From Selenomonadaceae bacterium (GTDB taxonomy: Bacteria > Bacillota > Negativicutes > Selenomonadales > Selenomonadaceae): a stretch of 34,965 nt of DNA. Shown in pieces: positions 1 to 8,070 of this stretch. The translations under genes were made by a program, and so were the position numbers. How positions within the stretch are numbered: the stretch's first letter is position 1; the number at the start of each line of letters is the position of its first letter. The DNA lies in assembly GCA_017444245.1 (NCBI GenBank), contig JAFSXD010000103.1:1-34965 (forward strand), read 5' to 3'. The notes under the pieces were generated by a model. It saw only the letters and a program-made list of their open reading frames with translations, was not told the origin of the DNA and did no database searches.

Positions 1-1605
1 GACAGGGCAAGCATTTTGTACGCGAATGAACATCTTGACGACAACGAAAATTTTTTCAATCTCAAGCAATCCGCGTTGGCTCGTTCCCGCGCAGATTGGC
101 TTATCGGCATGAATCTTTCACGCGCCTACACTCTTGCCGCTCAACGCGCAGGTTACCGCAGAATTGTTTTGCCGATTGGTCGAGTGAAGACGCCGACGCT
201 TGCGCTTGTGGTTCGTCGTGAACGGGAAATTCAAAACTTCAAACCAAAAGATTTTTACAAAATTCATGCGGAGTTTCGTCACGTCAACGGAACTTTCACT
301 GCGATTTGGAGACCCGACGAAGAATTTATCAAGTCGGAAAGTCCGAAAGCCATTGACGAAGACGGGCGGTTGTTAAGCAAATCTGCTGTCACGTATTATT
401 TGAAAAAATTTTCTCAAGAGCCGCACGACGCCGAAATTACCGAATTTGTCACGACGAAACGAAAAGAATCTGCGCCGTTGCCTTTTTCATTGTCGAGTTT
501 GCAAATTGCCGCAGGAAAAAAATTTGGTTACACTCCTCAACAAGTTCTTGACGCCGCGCAGAGTTTGTACGAAAAAAAATTTACGACTTATCCGCGTTCA
601 GATTGTCAATTCCTTCCGATGACGCAATTTTCCAACGCAGAAAAAATTTTGGCGCATTTGGCGAATTTTGACGACGAAATTTTAAAGCAACTCGTTGACC
701 ATGCCGACACGCAAATTAAAAGTCGCGCTTGGAACACGTCAAAAGTTTCTGCGCATCATGCAATTATTCCAACCGTGAAACCGTTGACGGACGGCGTCAC
801 GCAGATTGAATTGAACGTTTACAATCTCATTGCGAAAAATTACGCGGTTCAATTTCATCAGTTGCATTTGTACGAAGAAACCGCCGTGACTGTCACTTAC
901 AAGGGAGAAATTTTTTCTGCGCGGGCGAAAAAAATTTTACAAAACGGTTGGCGAGAATTTTACACCATGCCAAAGGTTGTTGCCGACGACGAAGTTGAAA
1001 AACTTCCGCAAATGGCGCAAGGCGATGAAGTCACTTACGAGAACGCCGAAGTAAAAATCGGCACGACGAAAAAACCTTCGCGGTTCACGGCGTCAACTTT
1101 GGTGCAAGGCATGAAAAATATTCATGAGTTCGTGAAGGATGCGGAGTTGCGCGCAAAACTCAAAGACGTTTACGGAATCGGCACGGAAGCAACGCGGGCG
1201 GCAATCATTGAAGATTTAATAAAGAGAAAATTTTTAATTCAATCGCGCTCAAAAACTTTGCAACCGACAGAGCAAGCGTTCCTTTTGATTGACGCCTTGC
1301 CGGACGCCTTGACTTATCCCGACGCAACGGCGATTTGGGAAGACAGACTTTATTCTATGTCCGAAGGAAACGGCACGCTTGAAGATTTTTTGAGCGGGCA
1401 AGCGAAATTCACGGGAGAACTTTGCAAGGCGGCAGTCAACGCCAATTTTCCAAAAACTTCCGGCGCGTATTCATGTCCGCGCTGTAAAACCGGCACGTTA
1501 GTGCAACGCAACGGCAGGAACGGAATTTTTTGGGGTTGCAGCAACTATCCGAACTGCACAATGACTTGCAATGACAACGGCGGCAAACCCGCGTTACAGA
1601 TTTAA
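1..1605 (+). CDS. topB: DNA topoisomerase III (type IA), 5' end cut by window edge
   Basis: The frame is open from base 1, so the start and the N-terminal Toprim region lie outside the window; 534 residues are visible. Type IA topoisomerases relax or decatenate DNA by cutting one strand through a tyrosine. The catalytic tyrosine is in TTYPRSDCQF, with the Tyr codon at 589-591; this form is typical of TopB rather than TopA. SAHHAIIPT and GIGTEATRAAII, both characteristic of the family, follow. The C-terminus carries a four-cysteine zinc ribbon (CPRC, then CSNYPNC) ending about 12 residues before the stop. Plasmid and ICE-borne TopB copies exist, but the neighbours here are chromosomal housekeeping genes. 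murI starts 52 bases downstream on the same strand. Confidence 0.93.
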   Translation, partial: DRASILYANEHLDDNENFFNLKQSALARSRADWLIGMNLSRAYTLAAQRAGYRRIVLPIGRVKTPTLALVVRREREIQNFKPKDFYKIHAEFRHVNGTFTAIWRPDEEFIKSESPKAIDEDGRLLSKSAVTYYLKKFSQEPHDAEITEFVTTKRKESAPLPFSLSSLQIAAGKKFGYTPQQVLDAAQSLYEKKFTTYPRSDCQFLPMTQFSNAEKILAHLANFDDEILKQLVDHADTQIKSRAWNTSKVSAHHAIIPTVKPLTDGVTQIELNVYNLIAKNYAVQFHQLHLYEETAVTVTYKGEIFSARAKKILQNGWREFYTMPKVVADDEVEKLPQMAQGDEVTYENAEVKIGTTKKPSRFTASTLVQGMKNIHEFVKDAELRAKLKDVYGIGTEATRAAIIEDLIKRKFLIQSRSKTLQPTEQAFLLIDALPDALTYPDATAIWEDRLYSMSEGNGTLEDFLSGQAKFTGELCKAAVNANFPKTSGAYSCPRCKTGTLVQRNGRNGIFWGCSNYPNCTMTCNDNGGKPALQI

Positions 1606-1657
1606 AAATGATGAGCAAAAAAAAAGTTTTGGTTGCATGAGCGGAGGCGGTAATTGG

Positions 1658-2437
1658 TTGAAGATAGCGTTTTTTGATTCGGGAATCGGCGGGCTGTCGG
1701 TACTTCATCACGCCATGAAAATTTTGCCGAACGAAGAATTTATTTTCTTTGCTGACGAAGACAATGTACCCTACGGCGTGAAAAGTCGCGAACAAGTTTT
1801 GAGTTATGTTGACGCGGCGTTTAAATTTTTAACCGCGCAGAACGTCGGCGCAATCGTCGTGGCTTGTAACACCGCAACTTCGGTAGCCGTCCGCCCGATG
1901 CGCGAAAAATATTCTCTGCCGATAGTTGGAATGGAACCGGCAATAAAAGTTGCGTTGGATTTGTATCCGAAAAAAAAAGTTTTAGTCACGGCAACTGAAA
2001 TCACAATTCGCGGAGAAAAAATTCACAACTTGATTGACCGCCTCAACGCAAAAAAATTTGTTGAATTGCGCGCGCTGTCGAAGTTGGTGGAATTTGCGGA
2101 GCGTCAAGAATTTAATTCAGCTGACGTGGAAAAATATTTGCGTGAAGAATTTGCGCCGTACGACTTTGAAAATTTTTCGTCGGTGGTTTTGGGCTGTACG
2201 CACTTCAATTATTTCAAGGACACCATGAAAAAAATTTTGCCCGCGCACATGAAATTTTTGGACGGCAACGCGGGAACGATAAATTATTTGGCGCGGCTGG
2301 CAAATTTGAAATTTGGTGAAGGAAAAAAAAATCCGCCCGTTGAGTATTTCTACTCGGGGCGGCGCGTCACGTCGTCTGAAGAATTGGCGCGGCTTGAAAA
2401 ATATTTGCGGCGGCTTGACGAAATGTATTTGATTTAG
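1658..2437 (+). CDS. murI: Glutamate racemase
   Basis: Interconverts L- and D-glutamate to supply D-Glu for peptidoglycan; cytoplasmic. The start chosen is TTG at 1658, seven bases after GGAGGCGG (1643-1650). It gives an N-terminus MKIAFFDSGIGGLSV that matches the family, and 259 residues, the normal length. The frame stays open further upstream, but those codons overlap the end of topB and have no family similarity. Both catalytic cysteines are visible: VACNTATS in the N-terminal half and GCTHF in the C-terminal half. The active-site Asp-Ser is in FDSGIGG, and VPYG is present. The gene converges on rbgA, and its TAG stop lies in the first unit of a heptamer repeat array. Confidence 0.95.
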   Translation: MKIAFFDSGIGGLSVLHHAMKILPNEEFIFFADEDNVPYGVKSREQVLSYVDAAFKFLTAQNVGAIVVACNTATSVAVRPMREKYSLPIVGMEPAIKVALDLYPKKKVLVTATEITIRGEKIHNLIDRLNAKKFVELRALSKLVEFAERQEFNSADVEKYLREEFAPYDFENFSSVVLGCTHFNYFKDTMKKILPAHMKFLDGNAGTINYLARLANLKFGEGKKNPPVEYFYSGRRVTSSEELARLEKYLRRLDEMYLI

Positions 2438-2463
2438 CTTGTAGCTTGTAGCTTGTAGCTTGT
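2436..2463. repeat. Heptamer tandem array, 4 x AGCTTGT
   Basis: Four perfect head-to-tail copies of AGCTTGT fill the space between the converging genes murI and rbgA. The first copy includes the end of the murI stop codon. The same heptamer family, in variant form, occurs at 11534-11547, 13768-13799, 22600-22627 and 31703-31744. This is the only member not placed in front of a ribosome-binding site. There is no hairpin with a T-run, so it is not an obvious terminator. Confidence 0.85.
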
Positions 2464-2478
2464 AGAAAATTTTTTCAA

Positions 2479-3354
2479 CTAGTAATTTGCAGGAATTTCG
2501 TCCAGCGTCACTTTACCGAGCTTGCCCGTGCGGAACTCCGATAAAACTAATTTAACGGCTTTGTCAACGTCTAAAATTCCGCCGCGACGTATGCAACCGC
2601 GCTTGAATCCGATTTTTTCTAAAAGTTCTTGACCCGTTGCAGGAAGTGAATCAGAAAATTTAAACCGTTCGCAGATGCCGACGGGATTTTTTTTTGCAAG
2701 CGTCTCAAGCAACAAATACGTCATCGGCTCCAAATCATGAATCTCATCACTAATCGCGTAAGTCCACGCCAACTTCAACGCAACAGTTTGATCCTCAAAT
2801 TTCGGCGGCAAAATTCCGGGCGTGTCCAAAAGTAAAAGTCCGTCAGCAATTTTTATCCACTGCTTGGCACGAGTGACGCCGGGACGATTTTCAATTTTCG
2901 TGTGATTGATTCCCGCCAGCCGATTGATTAGCGACGACTTGCCGGCGTTCGGAATACCGATAACCATTGCGCGGGCGGCACGCGGTTTTGCTCCGTACTT
3001 TACGAGCTTGTGCGTATTTTTTTCAGCTAACTTTTTCGCTTCGGCAATTAATTGCTTGATTCCCGTACCTTTCACGGCGTCGACGGCAACGGCGGAAATT
3101 TCGTCGTCATGAAATTTTTTCAGCCAAAGTTTTGTGTCTTCGGGGGACGCCAAATCCGATTTCGCCAGCGCAATTAATTTTGGTTTTTCGCCGAGCAATT
3201 TTTGCAAATTTGGATTTTGACTGCTGAACGGTATTCGCGCGTCCAAAACTTCTATCACGAGGTCGACTAATTTCAAATTTTCTTCAATCAGTCGTTCCGC
3301 CTTTTTCATGTGTCCCGGAAACCACTGCAACGTTTCCGCTAATTGCTCACTCAA
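2479..3354 (-). CDS. rbgA: Ribosome biogenesis GTPase RbgA/YlqF
   Basis: A circularly permuted GTPase that acts late in 50S subunit assembly. The motifs run in the permuted order G4-G1-G2-G3: AKSD (residues 64-67), GIPNAGKSS (133-141), PGVTR (158-162) and DTPG (177-180). The N-terminal WFPGHMKKAE signature of the family is present. At 291 residues the length is normal. The start is TTG at 3354, about nine bases after a GAGG; it overlaps the upstream kinase gene by eight bases, suggesting translational coupling. The G4 motif is unusual: it reads A-K-S-D where N-K-x-D is expected. Identity is secure from the permutation and the N-terminus. Confidence 0.94.
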   Translation of the reverse strand: MSEQLAETLQWFPGHMKKAERLIEENLKLVDLVIEVLDARIPFSSQNPNLQKLLGEKPKLIALAKSDLASPEDTKLWLKKFHDDEISAVAVDAVKGTGIKQLIAEAKKLAEKNTHKLVKYGAKPRAARAMVIGIPNAGKSSLINRLAGINHTKIENRPGVTRAKQWIKIADGLLLLDTPGILPPKFEDQTVALKLAWTYAISDEIHDLEPMTYLLLETLAKKNPVGICERFKFSDSLPATGQELLEKIGFKRGCIRRGGILDVDKAVKLVLSEFRTGKLGKVTLDEIPANY

Positions 3355-4183
3355 GTTTCAAATCCTCAAACGGAATTTCTTCCGTCGTGTCCAAATTCAC
3401 GTCGTCAAGTACAACGTCTTCGTCGTCTTCGATTTTGAAAAAGTCGCCGTCAGATTGCAACATCCACGTTTCATTTGCGGGCGCGGAATTTTTTAGTACG
3501 CGTTCAACATTTTTGCTGTCGCTTGCGTAATAAAATTTTTCTGCCTCTTCAGGAGAAAGCCCGCCTTGAATTTTTCGCGCGATTAAACGTTCCTTCAAAA
3601 TTTCCGGACGTGCCTTGATGAAAACCGTGTAGTCCGCCAGCACGCGAATATTTGTCCAGCGCGGCTCTTTCAACAGCAAATAATTTCCCTCAAGCAAAAT
3701 TATATCGTCCTCAACGCTCAACACGTCGTGAACAACGTCGTGAATCATTCTGTCGTAAATATTCCAGTCCGTGCCTTCTTGCCGAACTTCGCGCAATTTC
3801 GTCTGCAAAGTGTCAACGTCGAAAGTTTCAGGCGCACCCTTGATGTCGTTCATCAAAATTTCTTGACCGTCGCGCGAAATTTTATTTGCCTTGAGATAAT
3901 CGGCGGGGTAATGAAAGCCGTCCATGCCGAGCGCGCGAATGTTTGAAATTTCCATGTTTTCGCGGCTAAGCCGTTCAAGGAATTGTGCAAGCGTCGTTTT
4001 TCCGACAGCGGGCGGCGCGGCAATGAATCCTACAACTTTTCTGTCCGTAATTTCATGCAGTTCGCTAAGTTTCATCAGGAACGGCTTAAAAATTTTTTCA
4101 ATCGCGCCCTTGCTGAAACGAACTTCCTGCGGCAAGCCGTTAATTTCAGTTTGGTACGTTATCCAATTTTTATTTTCTTCCAA
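3347..4183 (-). CDS. P-loop nucleoside/sugar kinase of the uridine kinase/PRK fold
   Basis: Walker A motif AAPPAVGKTT lies near residue 55, followed by the MDGFHYPADYL segment and GAPETFDVDTL, which are typical of the PRK/uridine-kinase-like family that also holds YggC/FrcK-type and pantothenate kinases. IILLEGNYLLL is the Walker B-like strand, and an ARKIQGG lid region follows. The substrate cannot be told from the sequence; a nucleoside, sugar or pantothenate-like acceptor is possible. The start chosen is TTG at 4183, six bases after AGGTG. A GTG at 4192 in the same frame has no ribosome site. The C-terminal 30 residues are rich in Asp/Glu (IEDDEDVVLDDVN) and look like an added acidic tail. 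It overlaps rbgA by eight bases and follows the FtsZ-like gene by 68 bases. Confidence 0.75.
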   Translation of the reverse strand: MEENKNWITYQTEINGLPQEVRFSKGAIEKIFKPFLMKLSELHEITDRKVVGFIAAPPAVGKTTLAQFLERLSRENMEISNIRALGMDGFHYPADYLKANKISRDGQEILMNDIKGAPETFDVDTLQTKLREVRQEGTDWNIYDRMIHDVVHDVLSVEDDIILLEGNYLLLKEPRWTNIRVLADYTVFIKARPEILKERLIARKIQGGLSPEEAEKFYYASDSKNVERVLKNSAPANETWMLQSDGDFFKIEDDEDVVLDDVNLDTTEEIPFEDLKLE

Positions 4184-4221
4184 TTTGTTCACCTAAATTT
4201 TTTCAGCACAACCAAATTACC

Positions 4222-4261
4222 ATCGATCCATCGATCCATCGATCTAACGATCTATCGATCC
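4222..4261. repeat. Octamer tandem array, 5 x ATCGATC(C/T)
   Basis: Five head-to-tail octamers: ATCGATCC, ATCGATCC, ATCGATCT, AACGATCT, ATCGATCC. They lie between two minus-strand genes, and the last units overlap the 3' end of the FtsZ-like gene. The final codons of that gene (Asp-Arg-stop) come from the repeat itself. Related arrays are at 11557-11588, 20886-20925 and 32951-32966, all reading ATCGATC(C/T) on the + strand. Confidence 0.9.
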
Positions 4262-4935
4262 AATTTTCCGGCAAGGATTGCAACTTTAACTTTGTCGCCA
4301 AGTGTTTCGTCGACAGTCACGCCCCAAATAATTTTTGCGTCTTCGTGCGCCGCCGCTTTAACTTTTTCCAACGCCGCCTTCAACTCCGGCATTGTCATTG
4401 AATCTGCCGCCTTCACGTTCATCAAAATTGCCTGCGCAGATTTTATTTCGTGTCCGTCCAACGCATTCGTTACCGCGTCTTCAATATTTGCGCCCGCGCC
4501 GATAGATGAAACGGCTTTACCGGAATTTTTCAGCGCAGATTTCACGTCCGCAAAATCTAAATTCAAAGTTCCTTCAACGTTCAAGAAGTCGTCGAACGCG
4601 CGAATAACTTGGTAAATTTTTTGGCTGAAATTCTGCGCGGGAAGTTGGACAATCGCATCACTCAAATTTTTATTGTCGGCGGCTTGAGCTTCAGTCACGA
4701 GATAAATTTTCAGCACGGGAAGGCGTGAGAAAAATTTTTCCGCGTAATAAACTTCGCGCCCGTCGGAAATGATGAAAACAACGTCGTCACTTGAAATTTG
4801 CTGAATAGTTTCTTCGCAAGATTTTTTGTCCGTCACTTTAAAAATTTTCAAGCCCTCAATATTTTTCAGCGCGTCCGTCTCAACAGTGATGCTGCCAATG
4901 ACAACCGCAGAAAATTTTACTTTTGATTCTGCCAT
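4252..4935 (-). CDS. FtsZ-like protein lacking the GTP-binding loops
   Basis: 227 residues, against about 350-400 for FtsZ. The C-terminal two thirds follow FtsZ closely. NLDFADVK at 125-132 is the T7 (synergy) loop, then SIGAGANIEDAVTNAL, AQAILMNV and IIWGVTVDETLGDKVKVAI (203-221), matching the FtsZ segment around IIFG.VID..LGD..RVTVIA. The N-terminal part keeps the strand pattern (VKFSAVVIG, DVVFIISDG, LKIYLVTEA) but has neither the glycine-rich T1 loop nor the tubulin signature GGGTGTG; GREVYYA stands at the latter place. It should therefore not bind GTP in the usual way. There is no C-terminal FtsA/ZipA-binding peptide. It is the last gene of the Hsp70 operon, with AAGGGG as ribosome site, and its stop lies in an octamer array. 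Family assignment is by eye; function is unknown. Confidence 0.75.
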   Translation of the reverse strand: MAESKVKFSAVVIGSITVETDALKNIEGLKIFKVTDKKSCEETIQQISSDDVVFIISDGREVYYAEKFFSRLPVLKIYLVTEAQAADNKNLSDAIVQLPAQNFSQKIYQVIRAFDDFLNVEGTLNLDFADVKSALKNSGKAVSSIGAGANIEDAVTNALDGHEIKSAQAILMNVKAADSMTMPELKAALEKVKAAAHEDAKIIWGVTVDETLGDKVKVAILAGKLDR

Positions 4936-4974
4936 GAACTTAACCCCTTTTCTTCAAGCGTCGACTGCAAAAAA

Positions 4975-6543
4975 TTATCTGACGCCCTTTTTAATTTTGA
5001 TTGACTTGTTGACGCCGCTTTTTTCGTCGCGTGCAACAACTTCAAGCGTGCCGCTCTTGTCGTACTTGAACGTGACGTTGATGACGGGAACGCCCGCCGG
5101 CGCAGTGTCTTCAATCTCAAGCAACAAGTCTCCGTAAAATTCATGCGCGTCAATGTCCGCAATGTTTTCGCAGTCTGAACCTGCCTCGTAAATATAAATC
5201 GGTATCGTCGTTTGATCGTCCATCGTCGTGGTGTAAAGTTTCGTTTTTTCGCACGGATAAACGTCACCCTTACGAATAATTTTTGACAAAACTTTGCTCA
5301 CGCCGTCCGACGCCAAAACTTCGACGCCGAGTGAATGCGAAATTATATCTTCAAATTTTTCTTGCGGCTGTTCAGTTTGTTCACTCTGTTCAGTCTGTCC
5401 GCTCTGTTCAAGTTCCGTTTTGACGCCGCTAAAAGTTTCTGCGACAAAACACGCGCCAACCGCAACAAGAGTACCTAAATCAAGTTGCGTGTCCGTGCGC
5501 TTGCCGAAAATATTTTCAACGTCCGCTTTAACTTTCGGAATGTGACAACTGCCGCCCGCAAGAATTACCGTGCCGATTTCTTCCGGTTTAAACTTTCCGC
5601 TTTCGGCGATAAATTTATTTATGCGCGAAGAAATTTTTTCGTACAGCGGCTGACAAATTTCATTGAACTTTTCCCGCGTCAACGTAACGCTGAAGTCATA
5701 ATTTTTTCCGTCATATTGAAAAAGATTCATCAAGTCCGCCGTGTACGTCTCTTGCTCACTCAACGCAATTTTGACATCCTCCGCCGCCTCAAGCACGCGC
5801 CCTTTCATCGAATAATATTCGTTGTACTCCAGCGAAGATTTTTTTTGCGTCGAAAGATCCAATCCCGTTTCGTTCTGAATAATTTCAATGAAGTAGTTGT
5901 AAATCAGCGCGTCGAAATCATCGCCGCCCAATTTTCTGTCGCCGTCAATATCCAGCGCGCGATACGTACGATTTTGTTGATCCGCCTGCAAAACGCTGAT
6001 GTCAAAAGTTCCGCCGCCCAAATCCACGACAAAAATTTTTTCGTCAAGACCAAGTTCATGGACAACCGCAACCGCCGCCGCCATTGGTTCAGTGATAATT
6101 TGCAAGACGTTGAAACCCGCCGCAACGCCCGCTTTTTTCGTCTCGTCCTTTTGGTTCGCCGTGAAGTACGCGGGAACGGTTATGACTGCGTTAATGTTCG
6201 CGTCGTCACCGCAACGAAGTTTTTTTATAATTTGTCGCTTGACTTCCTTCAAAATTTCGGCGGCAACTTTCGTCGGCGTGAAACTTTTTCCGTGAACATT
6301 CCATGTCTTTTCAAAATCCGCCATGTAAGTTTTCGACGAACGAATTACATTCACGGGGTCGATAATTCCGCGTTGCTTCGCCTTCTCTCCGACAAAAATA
6401 TTTTTTTCGTCGTCGACGTACAACACCGAAGGCAACATTTCCCCGCTGCCGGCAAAGCGTATGAAATTTGGTCTGCCGCGTCGCAGGTAACAAGCCAGCG
6501 TGTTCGTCGTGCCTAAATCTATTCCCACAAAAATTTCTTCCAT
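4975..6543 (-). CDS. Hsp70/DnaK-family protein (third Hsp70 of operon)
   Basis: 522 residues. The ATPase domain looks intact: GIDLGTTNT (phosphate 1, residues 7-15), a Lys in RSSKTYM at the place of the catalytic Lys of DnaK, ITVPAYF, TEPMAAAVA, VDLGGGTFDIS (phosphate 2) and VILAGGS (adenosine). Between the nucleotide-binding domain and a beta-type substrate domain lies a Gln/Glu-rich repeat linker (EQSGQTEQSEQTEQPQ, encoded at about 5365-5415) in place of the hydrophobic DnaK linker. The substrate part resumes at DIISHSLGVEV, and the helical lid of DnaK is missing. The ATG abuts the stop of the upstream Hsp70-like gene, with AAGGAA as ribosome site. It is a diverged Hsp70, not the housekeeping DnaK; there is no dnaJ or grpE nearby. 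Confidence 0.88.
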   Translation of the reverse strand: MEEIFVGIDLGTTNTLACYLRRGRPNFIRFAGSGEMLPSVLYVDDEKNIFVGEKAKQRGIIDPVNVIRSSKTYMADFEKTWNVHGKSFTPTKVAAEILKEVKRQIIKKLRCGDDANINAVITVPAYFTANQKDETKKAGVAAGFNVLQIITEPMAAAVAVVHELGLDEKIFVVDLGGGTFDISVLQADQQNRTYRALDIDGDRKLGGDDFDALIYNYFIEIIQNETGLDLSTQKKSSLEYNEYYSMKGRVLEAAEDVKIALSEQETYTADLMNLFQYDGKNYDFSVTLTREKFNEICQPLYEKISSRINKFIAESGKFKPEEIGTVILAGGSCHIPKVKADVENIFGKRTDTQLDLGTLVAVGACFVAETFSGVKTELEQSGQTEQSEQTEQPQEKFEDIISHSLGVEVLASDGVSKVLSKIIRKGDVYPCEKTKLYTTTMDDQTTIPIYIYEAGSDCENIADIDAHEFYGDLLLEIEDTAPAGVPVINVTFKYDKSGTLEVVARDEKSGVNKSIKIKKGVR

Positions 6544-8070
6544 TTAAGTTTCCTTCTTCCCTCTGCCGTGCTCCCTGCCCAAGCTCAAAATTTTTTCTTC
6601 GATGAAAACGATCTGCGCCTTGCCGTCAGCTTTTCTTTCCTCAAAAAATTTCAAGCAAACTTGTCCCGCCGCGTTGATTCGCATTTTGAAAAGAATTGCT
6701 TGCGCCGACGTGTACAGGATTGAATCAAGTTGAACGTCTCCAATGAAAACCGCGCCGCCCTCCGCCGAAATTTCCATTTCGTCACAAAAACTTTGGTACA
6801 GCGAAAGACGCCACTTATTTTTTTTCAACTCGTCCACGAAAATTGGCTTGTACGGCGTCACGAATCCGCGTATTTCATTTCGTTTTATGCAACGCAAAAA
6901 TTTTTCGCCGCGCTGAATGTAAATCCCGCAGGGCACGACAGATTTTGATTTCACGCGCAGATTTTCTTCGTCCGTCAAACGGCGATACTTCACCGCACCG
7001 ATTGCCGCGCCCAACGTCAAATCTTCACGCTCAATTTCTGCGGCGTCAAAAATTTCTGCGCCAAAATAATTTTCTAAAATCTCCAAGAAATAATCCGTTG
7101 ACGAAGTGCCGCCAAAAACTTTTACCGTCGTGACTTCTTCAGGAAAAATTCCCGCGTCGTCAAGCACGCCGTCAAGCAGGGAAATAATTTTTTCCTTCAC
7201 GTCGTCGCACTCAATCGCCGAAAAAATTTCCTGCCGCGTCAATTCAAATTCATGCAACTTTCCTTTGCCGTCAATCAAACTGCCGCCGGAAATTTCTTCC
7301 TCGTCGAAAAAAATTTCTTCCTTCATTTGCCGAATCAATCGTACAAGTTCCGCGCCGAAAATTTTTACTTCTGCCGCGTACTTCGTCGTAAAAATATTTT
7401 TCAAAATCGAATCGTCGACGTTGACGCCGCCGTAATTCAAAGTCGCTGATGAAAGTTGCGTGACGGAAAAAATTTTTGGTGTGCGTTTAATTTGAAAAAG
7501 TGTAGCGTCCAAAGTCGTCGCGCCAAAGTCGAAAATTAAAATAATCTGCGCGGAATCGTTTTGAAAAATTTCTTCGCGGGAAAAAATTTCAGCGAACGGT
7601 TCAGTTACAATCGTCGAAATCGGCACGTCGGCACAAATTGCGGCGCGTCGAATTATTTTTTTTTGCACTTCGGAGAATGCGGCGGGAACGGTAATTGTCA
7701 CGTCAAAATTTTCATCGCGGGCGGCTTGGTTGGAAATGTTGCGCCAAATTTTTGTGAGAATGTCTTTTAGCGCGGCGTCCGCAGAAATTTCATGCTCAAG
7801 ATTTGGAATGAACTTTTTCCAATTTTTTTGAGCAAGTTTCGGCGTCAACCGCAAAATTTTATTGTCAACGTCCGCACTCGTCAACGCGGCATCGCCGATT
7901 TTCGTTTCGACTTCGCCATTGATTTTGTCGTAGAAAATTGCAGACGGCAACGCGAAATTTCCGGCAATGTTCATGTTCAATTTCACGGGCTGAACTCTGC
8001 GGAGTTGCGAAGAAAATTTTACCGCCTTGATGTAGCACGCGCCAAAATCTATGCCAACGTATGTTTTCAC
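6544..8070 (-). CDS. Degenerate Hsp70/actin-fold protein, probable pseudo-ATPase
   Basis: 508 residues with the Hsp70 layout but altered nucleotide-binding motifs. Phosphate 1 reads GIDFGACYIKAV where D-L-G-T-T-N-S is expected. Phosphate 2 reads DFGATTLDA (181-189) where DLGGGTFDV is expected. The adenosine motif reads VFGGTSS. ITVPAAF and TEPFAEIFS still mark the family. The Lys equivalent to DnaK Lys70 cannot be placed with confidence. The C-terminal 130 residues are only weakly like an Hsp70 substrate domain. Translation starts at GTG 8070, whose last bases form the TGA stop of the upstream coiled-coil gene (GTGA overlap), so the two are probably coupled. I infer a structural or regulatory Hsp70-like partner; residual ATP binding is not excluded. 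Confidence 0.8.
   Translation of the reverse strand: MKTYVGIDFGACYIKAVKFSSQLRRVQPVKLNMNIAGNFALPSAIFYDKINGEVETKIGDAALTSADVDNKILRLTPKLAQKNWKKFIPNLEHEISADAALKDILTKIWRNISNQAARDENFDVTITVPAAFSEVQKKIIRRAAICADVPISTIVTEPFAEIFSREEIFQNDSAQIILIFDFGATTLDATLFQIKRTPKIFSVTQLSSATLNYGGVNVDDSILKNIFTTKYAAEVKIFGAELVRLIRQMKEEIFFDEEEISGGSLIDGKGKLHEFELTRQEIFSAIECDDVKEKIISLLDGVLDDAGIFPEEVTTVKVFGGTSSTDYFLEILENYFGAEIFDAAEIEREDLTLGAAIGAVKYRRLTDEENLRVKSKSVVPCGIYIQRGEKFLRCIKRNEIRGFVTPYKPIFVDELKKNKWRLSLYQSFCDEMEISAEGGAVFIGDVQLDSILYTSAQAILFKMRINAAGQVCLKFFEERKADGKAQIVFIEEKILSLGREHGRGKKET

Noticed and set aside
2436-2478. Heptamer array as a terminator between murI and rbgA
   Set aside because: AGCT is self-complementary, but no strong stem followed by a T-run forms at this site.
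4222-4261. Octamer arrays as CRISPR
   Set aside because: Units are eight bases and directly abutting, with no spacers and no cas genes nearby.
5485-6516. 343-codon open frame on the + strand opposite the third Hsp70 gene
   Set aside because: It is a shadow of the Hsp70 codon bias: Arg/Phe/Asn-rich, no recognisable domain, no ribosome site, while the other strand encodes a clear Hsp70.
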